Part shown: positions 17,701 through 27,259 of the stretch, piece by piece
Layout of the letters: each line of letters begins with the position of its first letter
Numbering within the stretch: the stretch's first letter is position 1
DNA from: Thermoplasma sp.
GTDB taxonomy: Archaea; Thermoplasmatota; Thermoplasmata; Thermoplasmatales; Thermoplasmataceae
NCBI RefSeq assembly: GCF_008709555.1
Contig: NZ_VYIJ01000003.1
Span: 73,567 to 137,566, forward strand
Direction: 5' to 3'
DNA length: 64,000 nucleotides
The notes under the pieces: generated by a model
Told to the model about the DNA's origin: nothing
Seen by the model: the letters and a program-made list of their open reading frames with translations, nothing else
The model's database searches: none
Translations under genes and position numbers: made by a program

Positions 17701-17895
17701 CTATTTCCTCATATGAAAATAAGACAAAGGGACATTCTGATCTATTGAGAATTTCTTGAGAGAATCTTTGATGGCCTTATTCCCTATGTATTCTTAATTT
17801 CTTCTAAGTTTGTCTTTGGCCATATCCATGATCTCTACAATTTTACGGATTGATCTATGGTAAATTTCCAAATCTATTCGCAGTATATATTGTCT
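17701..17895 (-). pseudogene. Possible gene fossil, one internal stop
   Basis: On the minus strand 33 codons (including RIDLEIYHRSIRKIVEIM) lead to a TAA at 17796-17794 and the same frame continues for 30 more codons (EYIGNKAIKDSLKKFS onward) to TAG at 17703-17701. The composition is Lys/Ile/Asp-rich like a real protein, but no start codon, ribosome site or known family is visible. Weak support; it may be chance. Confidence 0.2.
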
Positions 17896-17936
17896 TTAAT
17901 AACTAAACCTTTTATAACAATAACTAATATCCCGCC

Positions 17937-19685
17937 GTGGTTCAGTATAAGTGGATCGCACTCTCAAACACCAGCATAGGCGTTATGATGGCTTCGGTGA
18001 ACAGCACTATCATAATGATATCTTTACCCGCCATTTTCAAGGGTATAGGTATCAATCCCCTGGCTCCCCAGTCGTTCGCATATCTGCTCTGGATACTGAT
18101 GGGATACAACATAGTCACCGCAACATTGCTGGTGACATTCGGGAGATTATCCGATATATATGGCAGGGTGCGACTCTTCAATTATGGGTTTGCTGTTTTC
18201 ACAGCCGGTTCCATACTGCTCTTTCTGACACCCGGAAGGGGTAATACAGCAGCCATTGAGCTGATAGTTTTCAGGGTGATCCAGGGTATAGGCGCTGCGT
18301 TCCTTTTCTCCAACAGCACGGCTATCTTGACAGATTCGTTCCCATACAATGAGAGGGGGAAGGCTTTGGGCATAAACCAGGTCATAGGCCTCTCAGGTTC
18401 ATTTCTTGGTCTGATCCTCGGCGGAATTCTGGCTGTCATCAATTGGCGCTATGTATTTCTCGTTAGCGTTCCAATAGGTGCATTCGGAACTGCATGGAGT
18501 TTCATGAAGCTCAGAGAAACCGGAAACCTCAGGTACGACAGGATTGATATTGCTGGGAACTCATTATTCGCCGCGTCTCTCACATTGATACTGATAGCGA
18601 TAACATATGGGCTGATGCCATACGGAGGTGCACCAACCGGCTGGTCTGATCCCTATGTTCTGATGGCTCTATTTGTCGGATTTGCCATGCTAGGTGCTTT
18701 CATATTCGTTGAACTCCTCGTATCAAGCCCGATGTTTAATCTTGCACTGTTCAGGATCAGGTCATTTGCGCTTGGAAATTTATCTGCACTGGCCAGTGCG
18801 ATCGCACGCGGCGGTGTAATGTTCATGCTCATAATATTTCTGCAGGGCATTTGGCTTCCGATACATGGTTATTCATATTCATCTGTCCCGTTCTGGGCAG
18901 GCGTCTACATGATACCCATGACGGCGGGATTCCTGATTATGGGCCCGATAAGCGGTACGCTGTCTGACAGGTTCGGTGCCAGGGGCCTTGCGACGGCAGG
19001 AATGTCCATTGTCGCTGTGACATTTGTTCTCCTGGCTTCGCTTCCATTTAATTTCTACTATCCTGAATTTGCGGCCATGATTTTCCTCATGGGTATAGGA
19101 AACGGAATGTTTGCTGCGCCGAACACGAGCTCCATTATGAATTCCGTTCCACCAGAAGTTCGCGGGGTTTCCAGCGGCATGAGATCAACGCTACAGAATG
19201 CAGGCATGACGGTGTCCATGGGTATATTCTTCACCATAGTCATAGTGTCCCTTTCAACAAGGATGCCGTCCACGCTGTCATCTGCGCTCAGCAGCGTGGG
19301 CGCTGGCGTCCTGATACCATATCTTACGAAGCTTCCACCGACCTCTGCCCTGTTTGCGGCATTCCTCGGATATGATCCCGTGCATACCATGCTCAGTTAT
19401 CTACCACCGACACTCATATCAAGCCTCAGCCACTCAACCATAGCCGCGATGGAGAGCCATACATGGTTCCCATACGCCCTGGCACCCGCTCTCATGGGAT
19501 CCCTTTCGGTCTCGTTCTATATAGGTGCTATACTATCGGCCTTCGCAGCTCTGCTCTCGGCATTCCGTGGCAAGCGCTTCATCAATCCAGAGGCGATGAA
19601 GCATGCAGAATTTTCCGATGATATGGTCTTGAAATCCAAGGATTCCAGCACAAACGTTCCATTGAGCCCGGGAAAGAGGGCATAG
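17937..19685 (+). CDS. Major facilitator superfamily transporter, 14-helix EmrB/QacA type
   Basis: The 582-residue protein has about 14 hydrophobic segments. DHA2-family features include the loop motif [31 protein letters not shown] in helix 4-5, and [21 protein letters not shown], the antiporter motif C region. GTG is the start; a TATA box lies about 25 bases upstream, making a leaderless mRNA. It probably exports drugs or other organic compounds against protons; the substrate is unknown. An unusually long loop lies near residues 435-500. Confidence 0.85.
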   Translation: MVQYKWIALSNTSIGVMMASVNSTIIMISLPAIFKGIGINPLAPQSFAYLLWILMGYNIVTATLLVTFGRLSDIYGRVRLFNYGFAVFTAGSILLFLTPGRGNTAAIELIVFRVIQGIGAAFLFSNSTAILTDSFPYNERGKALGINQVIGLSGSFLGLILGGILAVINWRYVFLVSVPIGAFGTAWSFMKLRETGNLRYDRIDIAGNSLFAASLTLILIAITYGLMPYGGAPTGWSDPYVLMALFVGFAMLGAFIFVELLVSSPMFNLALFRIRSFALGNLSALASAIARGGVMFMLIIFLQGIWLPIHGYSYSSVPFWAGVYMIPMTAGFLIMGPISGTLSDRFGARGLATAGMSIVAVTFVLLASLPFNFYYPEFAAMIFLMGIGNGMFAAPNTSSIMNSVPPEVRGVSSGMRSTLQNAGMTVSMGIFFTIVIVSLSTRMPSTLSSALSSVGAGVLIPYLTKLPPTSALFAAFLGYDPVHTMLSYLPPTLISSLSHSTIAAMESHTWFPYALAPALMGSLSVSFYIGAILSAFAALLSAFRGKRFINPEAMKHAEFSDDMVLKSKDSSTNVPLSPGKRA

Positions 19686-19762
19686 CTCCTTATCGCTCGC
19701 GTAAAATTTTTCGGCCTGACCTGACGTTTGCTGCGATAATGTGATATCCAATAAAGCATTGC

Positions 19763-20968
19763 ATGGATATGGAATTCAAGAGCCTTACACCCTATGACGA
19801 GGCTATCAGACTCGCATCAGGATTGAAGGTCAACATGCGCAAATCCTTAATTCCAGTTGAAAAATCTGTTGGGCATTATTGCGCGGAAGACATTAGAAGC
19901 CCCATAAGTTTCCCTGAGGCAGACAGAAGCGCAGTCGATGGTATGGCGATCAGATACGAGGACAGCCTTAGCGCTTCAAGATCGAATCCAGTACAGATCA
20001 GGCTCGTTGGAGAAGTAAGAATAGGGGATTCACCGGATTTCAGGATCAACAGAGGAGAGTGTGCCCTTGTATATACCGGATCTCCAATCCCAGAGGGTGC
20101 AAATGCGGTTATAATGAAGGAGGATGCCGCCATGGAAGGATCCATGGTGATGATTTACAGGCAGGTGAAAAAATTCCAGAATATCTCAAGAATGGGTGAG
20201 GATCTTAAGAAGGGAGACGCGATCATAAGAAAGGGCTCCAGGATCATGCCATGGCACCTGCCCGCGTTCATAGAAACAGGGTTAGATAAGATCCCAGTTA
20301 TCGATGCTGAGGTTGGAATACTTTCAACTGGAACAGAGATAGTCAGCGGTGTTGTTAAGAATTCAAGTGCTCCTATGCTGGAATACATGATCTCATTGAT
20401 GGGTCTGAGACACGTCTTCTATGGAAATGTCGAGGATGAGAGATCGGCCATAAGAAACAGGATCGAAGGAATGAAATCCGATATAGTGATAGTGACCGGC
20501 GGTTCTGGTCCGAGCTCCCAGGATCTCGTTCACGATATAATTGAGAGTGATGGCAGAATACTGTTCCATGGCGTACGGATGAAACCTGGAAGAACCACAG
20601 GCCTTGGGTTGATCGGGGATCGCCCAGTATTTATGATATCAGGGCTTCCCGTTGCAGCACTGATAGCATTCGAAAACATAATTGACTCGTCGATACGGTC
20701 ATGGTTCGGTATGAACAGACCAAAGAGAAGCATAAAGCGTGGTTTCCTGACTAGATCGATATTCAATAACGAAAACATGAAGATGTTCGTCAGGGTGAGA
20801 ATGTTCGAGGAGAATGGTAAAACCATGATAGAACCAATGCGGACAACCGGATCTGGTGTTATAAATTCAGTAATTTCTGCGGATGGATATCTCATCATAG
20901 ATGAGAACAGTGAGGGATATCCTGAGGGCGCAGAGGTAGAGGTTGTTGAGATAGGTGATTGGCTTTGA
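19763..20968 (+). CDS. moeA: Molybdopterin molybdenumtransferase MoeA
   Basis: The 401-residue protein has the full MoeA domain order: MoeA N-terminal region with the family phrase FPEADRSAVDGMAIRYED (residues about 51-68), VYTGSPIPEGANAVIMKED, the MoaB-like domain IPVIDAEVGILSTGTEI and DIVIVTGGSGPSSQD, then GLPVAALIAFENII and a C-terminal beta-barrel. It inserts molybdate or tungstate into adenylated molybdopterin. The second, longer paralogue begins before its stop, so both are co-translated. Confidence 0.9.
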   Translation: MDMEFKSLTPYDEAIRLASGLKVNMRKSLIPVEKSVGHYCAEDIRSPISFPEADRSAVDGMAIRYEDSLSASRSNPVQIRLVGEVRIGDSPDFRINRGECALVYTGSPIPEGANAVIMKEDAAMEGSMVMIYRQVKKFQNISRMGEDLKKGDAIIRKGSRIMPWHLPAFIETGLDKIPVIDAEVGILSTGTEIVSGVVKNSSAPMLEYMISLMGLRHVFYGNVEDERSAIRNRIEGMKSDIVIVTGGSGPSSQDLVHDIIESDGRILFHGVRMKPGRTTGLGLIGDRPVFMISGLPVAALIAFENIIDSSIRSWFGMNRPKRSIKRGFLTRSIFNNENMKMFVRVRMFEENGKTMIEPMRTTGSGVINSVISADGYLIIDENSEGYPEGAEVEVVEIGDWL

Positions 20969-22845
20969 AGGTATTCCACAGGCTTGTTTCGGCTGAAGAC
21001 GCCAGATCGATGATATCTGGCGAGATAAGGAAGATAATGCGTGTGACTGAGGTTGGTCTGGAGGACGCGGTCGGGCTCACTGCAGCTGAAGATGTGTTCT
21101 CTCAGTATGATGTGCCGCCTTTCGACAGATCCGAGGTGGACGGTTTTGCCGTTGACCATACGGACGTCGAAGGCGCCCAGGAAGATGATCCCGTGACGAT
21201 CAGGATAGTCGGAAGTATATCTCCTGGCGAAATCAGAGATGTAAGGGTGGAAAAGGGAAAAGCTGTCTACATAGCCACGGGTTCTGTCATGCCAAAGGGA
21301 TCAGACGCCGTGGTGATGGTGGAAGATACAAGGCAGAGAGGGGATTACGTTGATATCTACAGATCCGTCTATCCTGGAGAGAACGTGGCTTTTGCTGGCA
21401 CGGATATTTCAATGGGCGATATATTGGCTAAGGCCGGGACAGCGCTGACCCCAGAGAAGATAGGTACACTGGCTGCATCAGGAGTGGCAAAAGTCCGTGT
21501 CTTCGACAGGATACGCATAGGCATATTCTCAACCGGTAATGAGATAGTTAAGCCTGGCGCGGATCTGAAGCTTGGGCAGATTTTTGATGTGAACGGTTAC
21601 TATTTTCAGACAAAGCTCAACTCCCTCGGCGGAATATCTGCCAGATTCCTCGGTTCTGTGCCTGACCGCGAGGAAGATATGATCCGCTTGATAAAAGATA
21701 ACCTCGGATCATTCGATATTCTTATGGCCTCAGGGTCCACGTCCGCAGGCTTCTTTGATATGCTCTACAGAGTCATAGAGGAAGCTGGTGGAAGCATACT
21801 GTTCCATGGGATAAACATGCGGCCAGGAAAACCCACATTCTTTGGGAAGATAGGAGATAAACTTTTCATAGGAATGCCCGGATTCCCGCTTTCTTCAGCT
21901 GTCATACTGAACTATATAGTTATACCCTCGATCCGAAGGGCGATATCTGGAGAGTCGGAGAGGGCCAGAATGGTGAAGGTTCCCGTCAAGATAACACCTG
22001 AACACATGCAGGAAACGGTTTATCCCGTCATAATAACGAGAAATGGATATGCGTTTCCCATAATGGGTAATTCAGGCTCCATAAGCAGGATCAGATTCGC
22101 AGACGGACTCATATCCATACCAGGTGATCTAAAGTACGTGGATGCGGGTGAGGTCGTCAGATATTATCCATTGAACGAAAGGGAAGCCTCAGTAATATGC
22201 ATTGGCAGCAGTGATCCACTCATGGACATAGTCGTGCTCGAAACAGATACAAACGCAAAGATAGTGAACATGGGATCGTGGGGTGGAGTCAACGCTATGA
22301 AGATAGGTATAGCGGACGTGTCCGGAATTCACATACTGAGAAACGGCGTTTACAACTTGTCTGTTATGGACGACAATCTTAAAGATCGTTCTCTTCTCAT
22401 CAGAGGGTTCAGCAGGAACAGGGGCTTCCTGTCAAGAACTGGTATCGCATCATTCGATGAGATATTAAACAACGACCTTACTTTTGTCAACAGGAACAAG
22501 GGATCCGGTACAAGGGATCTTATCGAGGAGATGATAGGCAACAACGAGAGGATAAGAACATCGATGCGTGGTTATCTCTGGGAGTCGCCTTCTGAGGCGG
22601 GTGTGGCGCAGGCGGTAGCGCAGGGGCGTGCAGACGCCGGCATAGGACTTGAGTTCTATGCGGTGAAGCTTGGACTGCAGTATAGGCACATAAAGAAGGA
22701 GAACTACGATATCCTGATCTCAAGAGATTTCTACGGATCCAGCGCAGGGAAATCGTTCATAGAATCACTTAAGTCGCTGAGGGGTAGAGAATCTCAGTAT
22801 CCAGGGTACGAGATACCAGAGAATATAGGTGAAGTGATATCATGA
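20965..22845 (+). CDS. MoeA fused to a periplasmic-binding-protein-like domain
   Basis: The protein has 627 residues if translation starts at the TTG at 20965, which lies six bases beyond AGGTGA (20953-20958); TTG at 20959 would abut that site. Residues about 1-400 are a second MoeA (DVPPFDRSEVDGFAVD, IGIFSTGNEIVKPG, MASGSTSAGFFDML, GINMRPGKPTFFG, GMPGFPLSSAV). The last 210 residues are a PBP-like/ModE-associated domain: VICIGSSDPLMDIV, WGGVNAMKIG, FVNRNKGSGTRDLI and AVAQGRADAGIGLE. Such fusions occur in archaea; the extra domain may sense molybdate, tungstate or cofactor. It overlaps the first moeA by four bases. Confidence 0.85.
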   Translation: MKVFHRLVSAEDARSMISGEIRKIMRVTEVGLEDAVGLTAAEDVFSQYDVPPFDRSEVDGFAVDHTDVEGAQEDDPVTIRIVGSISPGEIRDVRVEKGKAVYIATGSVMPKGSDAVVMVEDTRQRGDYVDIYRSVYPGENVAFAGTDISMGDILAKAGTALTPEKIGTLAASGVAKVRVFDRIRIGIFSTGNEIVKPGADLKLGQIFDVNGYYFQTKLNSLGGISARFLGSVPDREEDMIRLIKDNLGSFDILMASGSTSAGFFDMLYRVIEEAGGSILFHGINMRPGKPTFFGKIGDKLFIGMPGFPLSSAVILNYIVIPSIRRAISGESERARMVKVPVKITPEHMQETVYPVIITRNGYAFPIMGNSGSISRIRFADGLISIPGDLKYVDAGEVVRYYPLNEREASVICIGSSDPLMDIVVLETDTNAKIVNMGSWGGVNAMKIGIADVSGIHILRNGVYNLSVMDDNLKDRSLLIRGFSRNRGFLSRTGIASFDEILNNDLTFVNRNKGSGTRDLIEEMIGNNERIRTSMRGYLWESPSEAGVAQAVAQGRADAGIGLEFYAVKLGLQYRHIKKENYDILISRDFYGSSAGKSFIESLKSLRGRESQYPGYEIPENIGEVIS

Positions 22846-22876
22846 ACCGATCGGTATACAGACAGCGATTCATACG

Positions 22877-23644
22877 TCATCGCAGATCGAAACTGCCGGA
22901 TATTGAATAACCATCAAAAACGCTCGTGGGTCTGATCCCGAAGACTCTTAGAGATTTCGAAGTGTCCATGGAGTAATTACCCAGGTCCTCTCCACTATCA
23001 TAAAGTTTGCATCCCAAGGCCGCCACATCGCAGATGCGCTTTGCAAAATCATAGGCTGTACCAAAATCTGATGCTGTATTGAATACGCCCGATATGCCCT
23101 CCTCTATGGATCTCATTATGAATGAGGAAATGTCGGTATTTCTTATGAAATTCCTGACGGTCTTCCTGGGCAGAGATATGCGCATGTTTGATCTCGCCAG
23201 GTTCAGTATATTTGTGTACAGATTCACAGAGCATAGGCCGACTATATAGCCTGCCCTGAATATAGTATCGTTGTTAATGTCCATTAGGCGCTCAGCAGCA
23301 AGGAAAAGTTTCCCCTCCTGCGTGACCGGTTCCGTGTAATAGTCTTCAGATTTGATGGAATTCGAGGGTCTGTAGACAAGATCTGATGATACGAATATGT
23401 ATCTGTCCGAATTTATCAACTTTCTGGCCAATTCGATAGCAGCTATGGCAGTCTCAGGTCTGGGATTTGTTATAACCACTGCGCTGTAGCGGAATCTGCC
23501 GTGTGCCTCCATGGATCTGGAAAGTACAGCCGGGTCATTTCCGAACAGGGCATCCACCTGATTATCCTTCTCAAGGGCATATTTGACCAGATTGAATCCT
23601 GAGACTGAATTGCCATCCGTTATGAGTATCCTTGCCGTATTCAG
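22877..23644 (-). CDS. NAD-dependent epimerase/dehydratase-like protein, start codon apparently CTG
   Basis: The ATG/GTG/TTG-bounded frame (GTG at 23557, 226 residues) lacks the Rossmann strand that begins this family. Reading upstream in the same frame restores it: from a CTG at 23644 the protein reads NTARILITDGNSVSGFN, giving 255 residues and the TxGxxxxG pattern of extended SDRs such as RmlD. GGAG lies 11 bases ahead of the CTG, and no ATG, GTG or TTG is available there. Later features are VFVSSD-like YIFVSSDLVYRPSNS and FRAGYIVG. It overlaps the 3' end of neither neighbour and follows the TFB-like gene by 37 bases. The substrate is unknown. Confidence 0.65.
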   Translation of the reverse strand: MNTARILITDGNSVSGFNLVKYALEKDNQVDALFGNDPAVLSRSMEAHGRFRYSAVVITNPRPETAIAAIELARKLINSDRYIFVSSDLVYRPSNSIKSEDYYTEPVTQEGKLFLAAERLMDINNDTIFRAGYIVGLCSVNLYTNILNLARSNMRISLPRKTVRNFIRNTDISSFIMRSIEEGISGVFNTASDFGTAYDFAKRICDVAALGCKLYDSGEDLGNYSMDTSKSLRVFGIRPTSVFDGYSISGSFDLR

Positions 23645-23681
23645 GCTATCGCGATCTCCTATGTTAGTTTTACCCGTGCGC

Positions 23682-24368
23682 TCACGTATCTGGAGTTCCC
23701 ATGGAGAGATACTCCGACATCTCCTTGTACGTCTTGATGAGCGTCACCTCGGTTATGCCAGTCTTCTTGACTATGTATCTCTGAACAAGGTGTTTTGAAA
23801 GCCTTTCTGAGGCAAGGTATATTGCGGAAACTGCAATGGTGGATGGAGCTTTTCTCATTATCTTAATCTCACGTGATAACTGCTGCACAAGCGCTATTGC
23901 CTCGCTTCTCACATCGTCGTCAACGTTTAGCAGTTCAGAGTATCTCTCAACGAAATCCATGGGCCTGGCTGATATGGACGGCGTCTTCATGTTCTTCACT
24001 ATGGCATTCTCCGTTCTCCAGACGCGCGATGGATCGATGTGCATATTTTTTGCAATGTATTTCAGGGTCATGGGATTTGCATGCATCCTTGATGCTATCA
24101 GAACGCATGCGGCTAGAACGGCGATGCAGCCTCTCCCGCGCGAAACCCCTTTAGAAGAGCTCTCAAGGTAGAGCTTTAGAGCATCGATCATCACACTGTC
24201 AGGCAGATCCGCCATGAGGCCCGATCTCTTAAGATATGGAGCTATCCTGTTCAGGTTCTCGTCCTTTGAAACATTCTCTGGAATTCTAAATCCTCTGTAT
24301 CTTTTCAATCTCCCAAGAAAACCGGATACAAGTTCATCCTTCTCCAATTCTGTCTCTGGTCTTTCCAC
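23682..24368 (-). CDS. tfb: TFB-like transcription factor lacking the zinc ribbon
   Basis: The 228-residue protein (GTG at 24368) consists of two cyclin-like repeats of archaeal TFB: VSRGRGCIAVLAACVLIASR with MTLKYIAKNMHIDPSRVWRTENAIVK, and STIAVSAIYLASERLSKHLVQ with YIVKKTGITEVTLIKTYKEM, a helix-turn-helix that would contact the BRE. The N-terminal zinc ribbon and B-reader that recruit RNA polymerase are missing; sequence upstream of the promoter encodes no CxxC pair. A TATA box (GTTTATATAT, 24398-24389) is centred 26 bases before the GTG, so the TTG at 24386 is unlikely to be used. It may be a regulatory or competing TFB paralogue. Confidence 0.8.
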   Translation of the reverse strand: MERPETELEKDELVSGFLGRLKRYRGFRIPENVSKDENLNRIAPYLKRSGLMADLPDSVMIDALKLYLESSSKGVSRGRGCIAVLAACVLIASRMHANPMTLKYIAKNMHIDPSRVWRTENAIVKNMKTPSISARPMDFVERYSELLNVDDDVRSEAIALVQQLSREIKIMRKAPSTIAVSAIYLASERLSKHLVQRYIVKKTGITEVTLIKTYKEMSEYLSMGTPDT

Positions 24369-24481
24369 ATATGCATATTGAAACAAAGATATATAAACAT
24401 AGTGTAATTATTTGACATATAAGATCTCTGTCCGAAGATCTGCGTATCTGAACTATGCTTATATCCAGCGGTATTCATTGA

Positions 24482-24724
24482 TCAGCCGCCGGATACATGC
24501 GGCATTATGGCGACAACATCACCGTCCGAGAGAACCTCACCCGGTTCCGCATATCTGAAGTTTCTTGCTACGAAAAGCGCATTCCCGTTAAATACTTCTG
24601 GATAGCGTTGTTTCAACATATCTATGAGATCGGAAATATGCTTCCCATCATCTATCTGGATCCTCTCGCTCTCCTTTCCAACTCTCTCACGGTAATATGC
24701 GAAGTATTTCACGGTAACGTTCAC
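24482..24724 (-). CDS. moaD: MoaD-like molybdopterin synthase small subunit
   Basis: The 80-residue protein is a beta-grasp sulfur carrier with the hallmark C-terminal Gly-Gly (IMPHVSGG), which is adenylated and thiocarboxylated before sulfur goes to precursor Z. VKYFAYYRERVGKESE and ARNFRYAEPGEVLSDGDVVAIM are family phrases. It overlaps the class V aminotransferase gene by four bases. Together with the two nearby moeA genes it points to molybdopterin or tungstopterin use; a SAMP-like tagging role is also possible for archaeal MoaD proteins. Confidence 0.9.
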   Translation of the reverse strand: MNVTVKYFAYYRERVGKESERIQIDDGKHISDLIDMLKQRYPEVFNGNALFVARNFRYAEPGEVLSDGDVVAIMPHVSGG

Positions 24725-25884
24725 ATCTGACCACCTCCGTTCTTCTTGGTCAGATCATAGAGGATCTCCTGCGCCTTTTTCACACCATCGCCTATGCGTA
24801 CCTTTTCACCGCACTTAGCCGCAGCCCTCTCTATCACAGATAGAGCTGCGAGGGCGTCGAAATCATTCACATAGCCCATATGTCCTATCCTGAAGTATCT
24901 CCCGGCGATCTTGGGATGCACCCCCGTGGCGAACTCAATGCCGAGATCCATCGCCCCCCTCACTATCTCATCCGCGTGATCCGACAGCACAGCTGTGACC
25001 GTGTTGCTCCAGAGATCTCTTTCTGCCAGGACCTTCAGACCTGCCGCCTCTATACCTTCATTGAGGGCGAGGCTCAACCTTCGATGCTCCTCGATCCTTT
25101 CATCTAGTCCAGCCGCCCGTATATCCGAGAACACCCTGCTCAGGGATAGAACAACGCCAACAGGCTCCGTTGATAGGTATCCATTCTTTGCCTCTAGGTA
25201 GCGTTCCATCGGCGTTATCCAGTTCTTCAGATTGAAGAAATAGCTGAAATCGTTTATATGGTCAAGTGCAGATCTTGAAACAACGATCAATGCAGCTCCA
25301 GGCGGTGCACCAAGTGCCTTCTGGCTCGCGCTGATGATTGCGGTTATGCCAAGCCTGGCTATATCCTCCTTCTCCGCTCCTAAACTGGCAACCCCATCAA
25401 CTATGATGCGATCCACGTGTTCTCTGGCAATTTTAGATACCTTTTCAATATCTATCCGTACCCCAGTGCTGGTCTCAACATGGGTCATTATGAGGTTCTG
25501 GTATCTACCCGTATCAAGTTTTTTCCTGACATCATCCAGAGAAACCGATCTTCCGGGTTCAGCAGAAAGTACGTCAAGATCAAGGCCATGCGAGGACAGT
25601 ATTGGTATCCATCTGTCCCCGAAGACACCGTTGGTCAGGAGCAGTGTTCTGGATCCCTTCGGGATTATGGATGTTACGGTTTCCATGGCAACAGTTCCGC
25701 TTCCGGGCAGTATAAATGGCAGGTAAGTATCATCCGCGCCTGCAACGTACAGCAGTCCTTCGAGAGAATTCTTCATTGCCTCAAGAAAGTCAGGAGATGC
25801 AAAACCGGTATTTTCTGAGACACCGGCCATCTGCACTCTGTAGCTGGTGAACGATGGGCCAACATGCATGAGCTTTCTCTGCAT
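24721..25884 (-). CDS. Class V aminotransferase, alanine-glyoxylate/serine-pyruvate type
   Basis: The 387-residue PLP enzyme has the fold-type I pattern of AGT/SPT: MHVGPSFTSYRVQMAG at the N-terminus, FILPGSGTVAMETV (PLP phosphate region), MTHVETSTGVRIDI, IIVDGVASLGAE (Asp contacting the PLP pyridine), and the Schiff-base lysine in ISASQKALGAPPGAALI. It probably transfers an amino group between alanine or serine and a keto acid. Its stop overlaps the moaD start (TGA/ATG), making a bicistron; in other organisms class V enzymes supply sulfur to MoaD, but this subfamily is a transaminase, so the link is only positional. Confidence 0.85.
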   Translation of the reverse strand: MQRKLMHVGPSFTSYRVQMAGVSENTGFASPDFLEAMKNSLEGLLYVAGADDTYLPFILPGSGTVAMETVTSIIPKGSRTLLLTNGVFGDRWIPILSSHGLDLDVLSAEPGRSVSLDDVRKKLDTGRYQNLIMTHVETSTGVRIDIEKVSKIAREHVDRIIVDGVASLGAEKEDIARLGITAIISASQKALGAPPGAALIVVSRSALDHINDFSYFFNLKNWITPMERYLEAKNGYLSTEPVGVVLSLSRVFSDIRAAGLDERIEEHRRLSLALNEGIEAAGLKVLAERDLWSNTVTAVLSDHADEIVRGAMDLGIEFATGVHPKIAGRYFRIGHMGYVNDFDALAALSVIERAAAKCGEKVRIGDGVKKAQEILYDLTKKNGGGQM

Positions 25885-26035
25885 AGTTTAAGATATATGC
25901 ATGAATATTAACCTTATCGATGCAGTCCAGATCGGTCTTAAACGGACAGGGCCTTCGCAGGGACAGAATGCTTATCAGATCAGGCTGACTCGTGGACACC
26001 ATCGTGTATATGCAATATCGATTCTGGATCGCTGA

Positions 26036-27259
26036 TCATTGAGATCTCATAACCTCTGGAAGTATACCATTCCATCTTATTCTGTATCCGATCCTTTCAA
26101 GGTAGGATAGCGGTATCCTGCGTCTGTCCAGCAGATCAAGAATGGCCTCCGTATCTGGATAAAGACTGTCTATCTCCTCCTTCAGAGGATCCACGCTTAC
26201 TGGATACTCCTGTGAGGCACGGGCCATCACGGCATCCCAGTCAACCCTGGTCCTGAAGCAAAGTATGCCCTGGAATTTTTTGCATTCGCCTACGACAACC
26301 GTTATCCACCTTATCCCAGCAGATCTTATCAGTTCGTCACGCTTTCTTATGGCCTCCGGACTCATATGGTATACGACGTCAACGTATACCTGCTGTCCGT
26401 TAATTTCGATCACGCGTGTCGGGAAAAACACCCTTGTTCCTATCACTACGGGATCGGGAAACGTTTCCTGATCATCGATGGCCGTGGTGGGAAGGTAGTA
26501 GGATATGGAGCTGTCCAGATCCACACTGTACAGTTTGCCCTTCAGATCTACCTCTGCGTGCAGTGTCCACCCAGAGAACGCGGCAAGTTTTTCCACGGAT
26601 CTTGCGATCGCGGATCCATACCTTTCCATGTTGTTGAATACGGAATTTGGCCCGTCTATGCGGACGCTCCTGAGAGGATTGCCCTGTGCCTCAAATATCA
26701 GACCCTGACGCTTGATCAACGAGATGAAACGGTACCAGTTGCCGATACCGGAAATCTCCAGGAATCTGGATCTGGACATGAGCGTAGTCAGTTCCTCAAG
26801 GTTGTACCTCCTGTTTAGATCCTCAGGGCTTACTGCAGGGCACTGTTCTAGCACATTCTCTGAGTCCATATCTCCATAAAGGGCCTCCTCGATGTCCTGG
26901 GAGGATACGGAGAAATGTTCAGCAGCCCTGGCGATCTTTTCCTGCCTCTCCTCAGGTGATACGGCAGGACCCATCTGAAAGAGAAAATTCCTGACCTCTC
27001 TGCTGTTGACCTTCGATCTGTTTCTAAATTTAGATAAACGCTCCATTATGAGTGCAAGGCCCCTGACGATCTTCGGATTTCTTATGCCATACTCGATGTT
27101 GACTATCTCCTTTGCAATTTCCCTGCGCGTCCTGCCCGTTGACGATCTGAAAACCTCTATGATCCTCTCAGCTATCTCAGTGCGGTCTGGCGCAATCATG
27201 AGCGGTCTCAGCGTGCCGTCCTGTGCCTTACGAACCACCATCAGTTCTGCCGGGAACAC
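26036..27259 (-). CDS. bax1: Bax1, XPB-associated nuclease (DUF790)
   Basis: The 407-residue protein belongs to DUF790, encoded next to XPB in many archaea and named Bax1 (binds archaeal XPB). The N-terminal two-thirds are helical; the C-terminal region (VDVVYHMSPEAIRKRDEL, ITVVVGECKKFQGILCFR, around residues 300-360) fits a PD-(D/E)XK-type nuclease core. The pair is reported to act as helicase plus endonuclease in nucleotide-excision repair. The GTG at 27259 overlaps xpb by 32 bases; an ATG six codons later (27241) overlaps by 14, and either may be used. Confidence 0.9.
   Translation of the reverse strand: MFPAELMVVRKAQDGTLRPLMIAPDRTEIAERIIEVFRSSTGRTRREIAKEIVNIEYGIRNPKIVRGLALIMERLSKFRNRSKVNSREVRNFLFQMGPAVSPEERQEKIARAAEHFSVSSQDIEEALYGDMDSENVLEQCPAVSPEDLNRRYNLEELTTLMSRSRFLEISGIGNWYRFISLIKRQGLIFEAQGNPLRSVRIDGPNSVFNNMERYGSAIARSVEKLAAFSGWTLHAEVDLKGKLYSVDLDSSISYYLPTTAIDDQETFPDPVVIGTRVFFPTRVIEINGQQVYVDVVYHMSPEAIRKRDELIRSAGIRWITVVVGECKKFQGILCFRTRVDWDAVMARASQEYPVSVDPLKEEIDSLYPDTEAILDLLDRRRIPLSYLERIGYRIRWNGILPEVMRSQ

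Larger units (their letters stand above)
17530..17936. other. Gene-free stretch behind tRNA-Gly with mobile-element debris
   Basis: The 407 bases between tRNA-Gly and the next transporter hold the repeat at 17565-17640, a broken reading frame on the minus strand (17895-17701), and the promoter of the next gene: TTTTATAACA near 17910-17919, about 25 bases before the GTG at 17937. I see no intact gene, RNA or duplicated tRNA end that would mark an attachment site. Confidence 0.5.
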
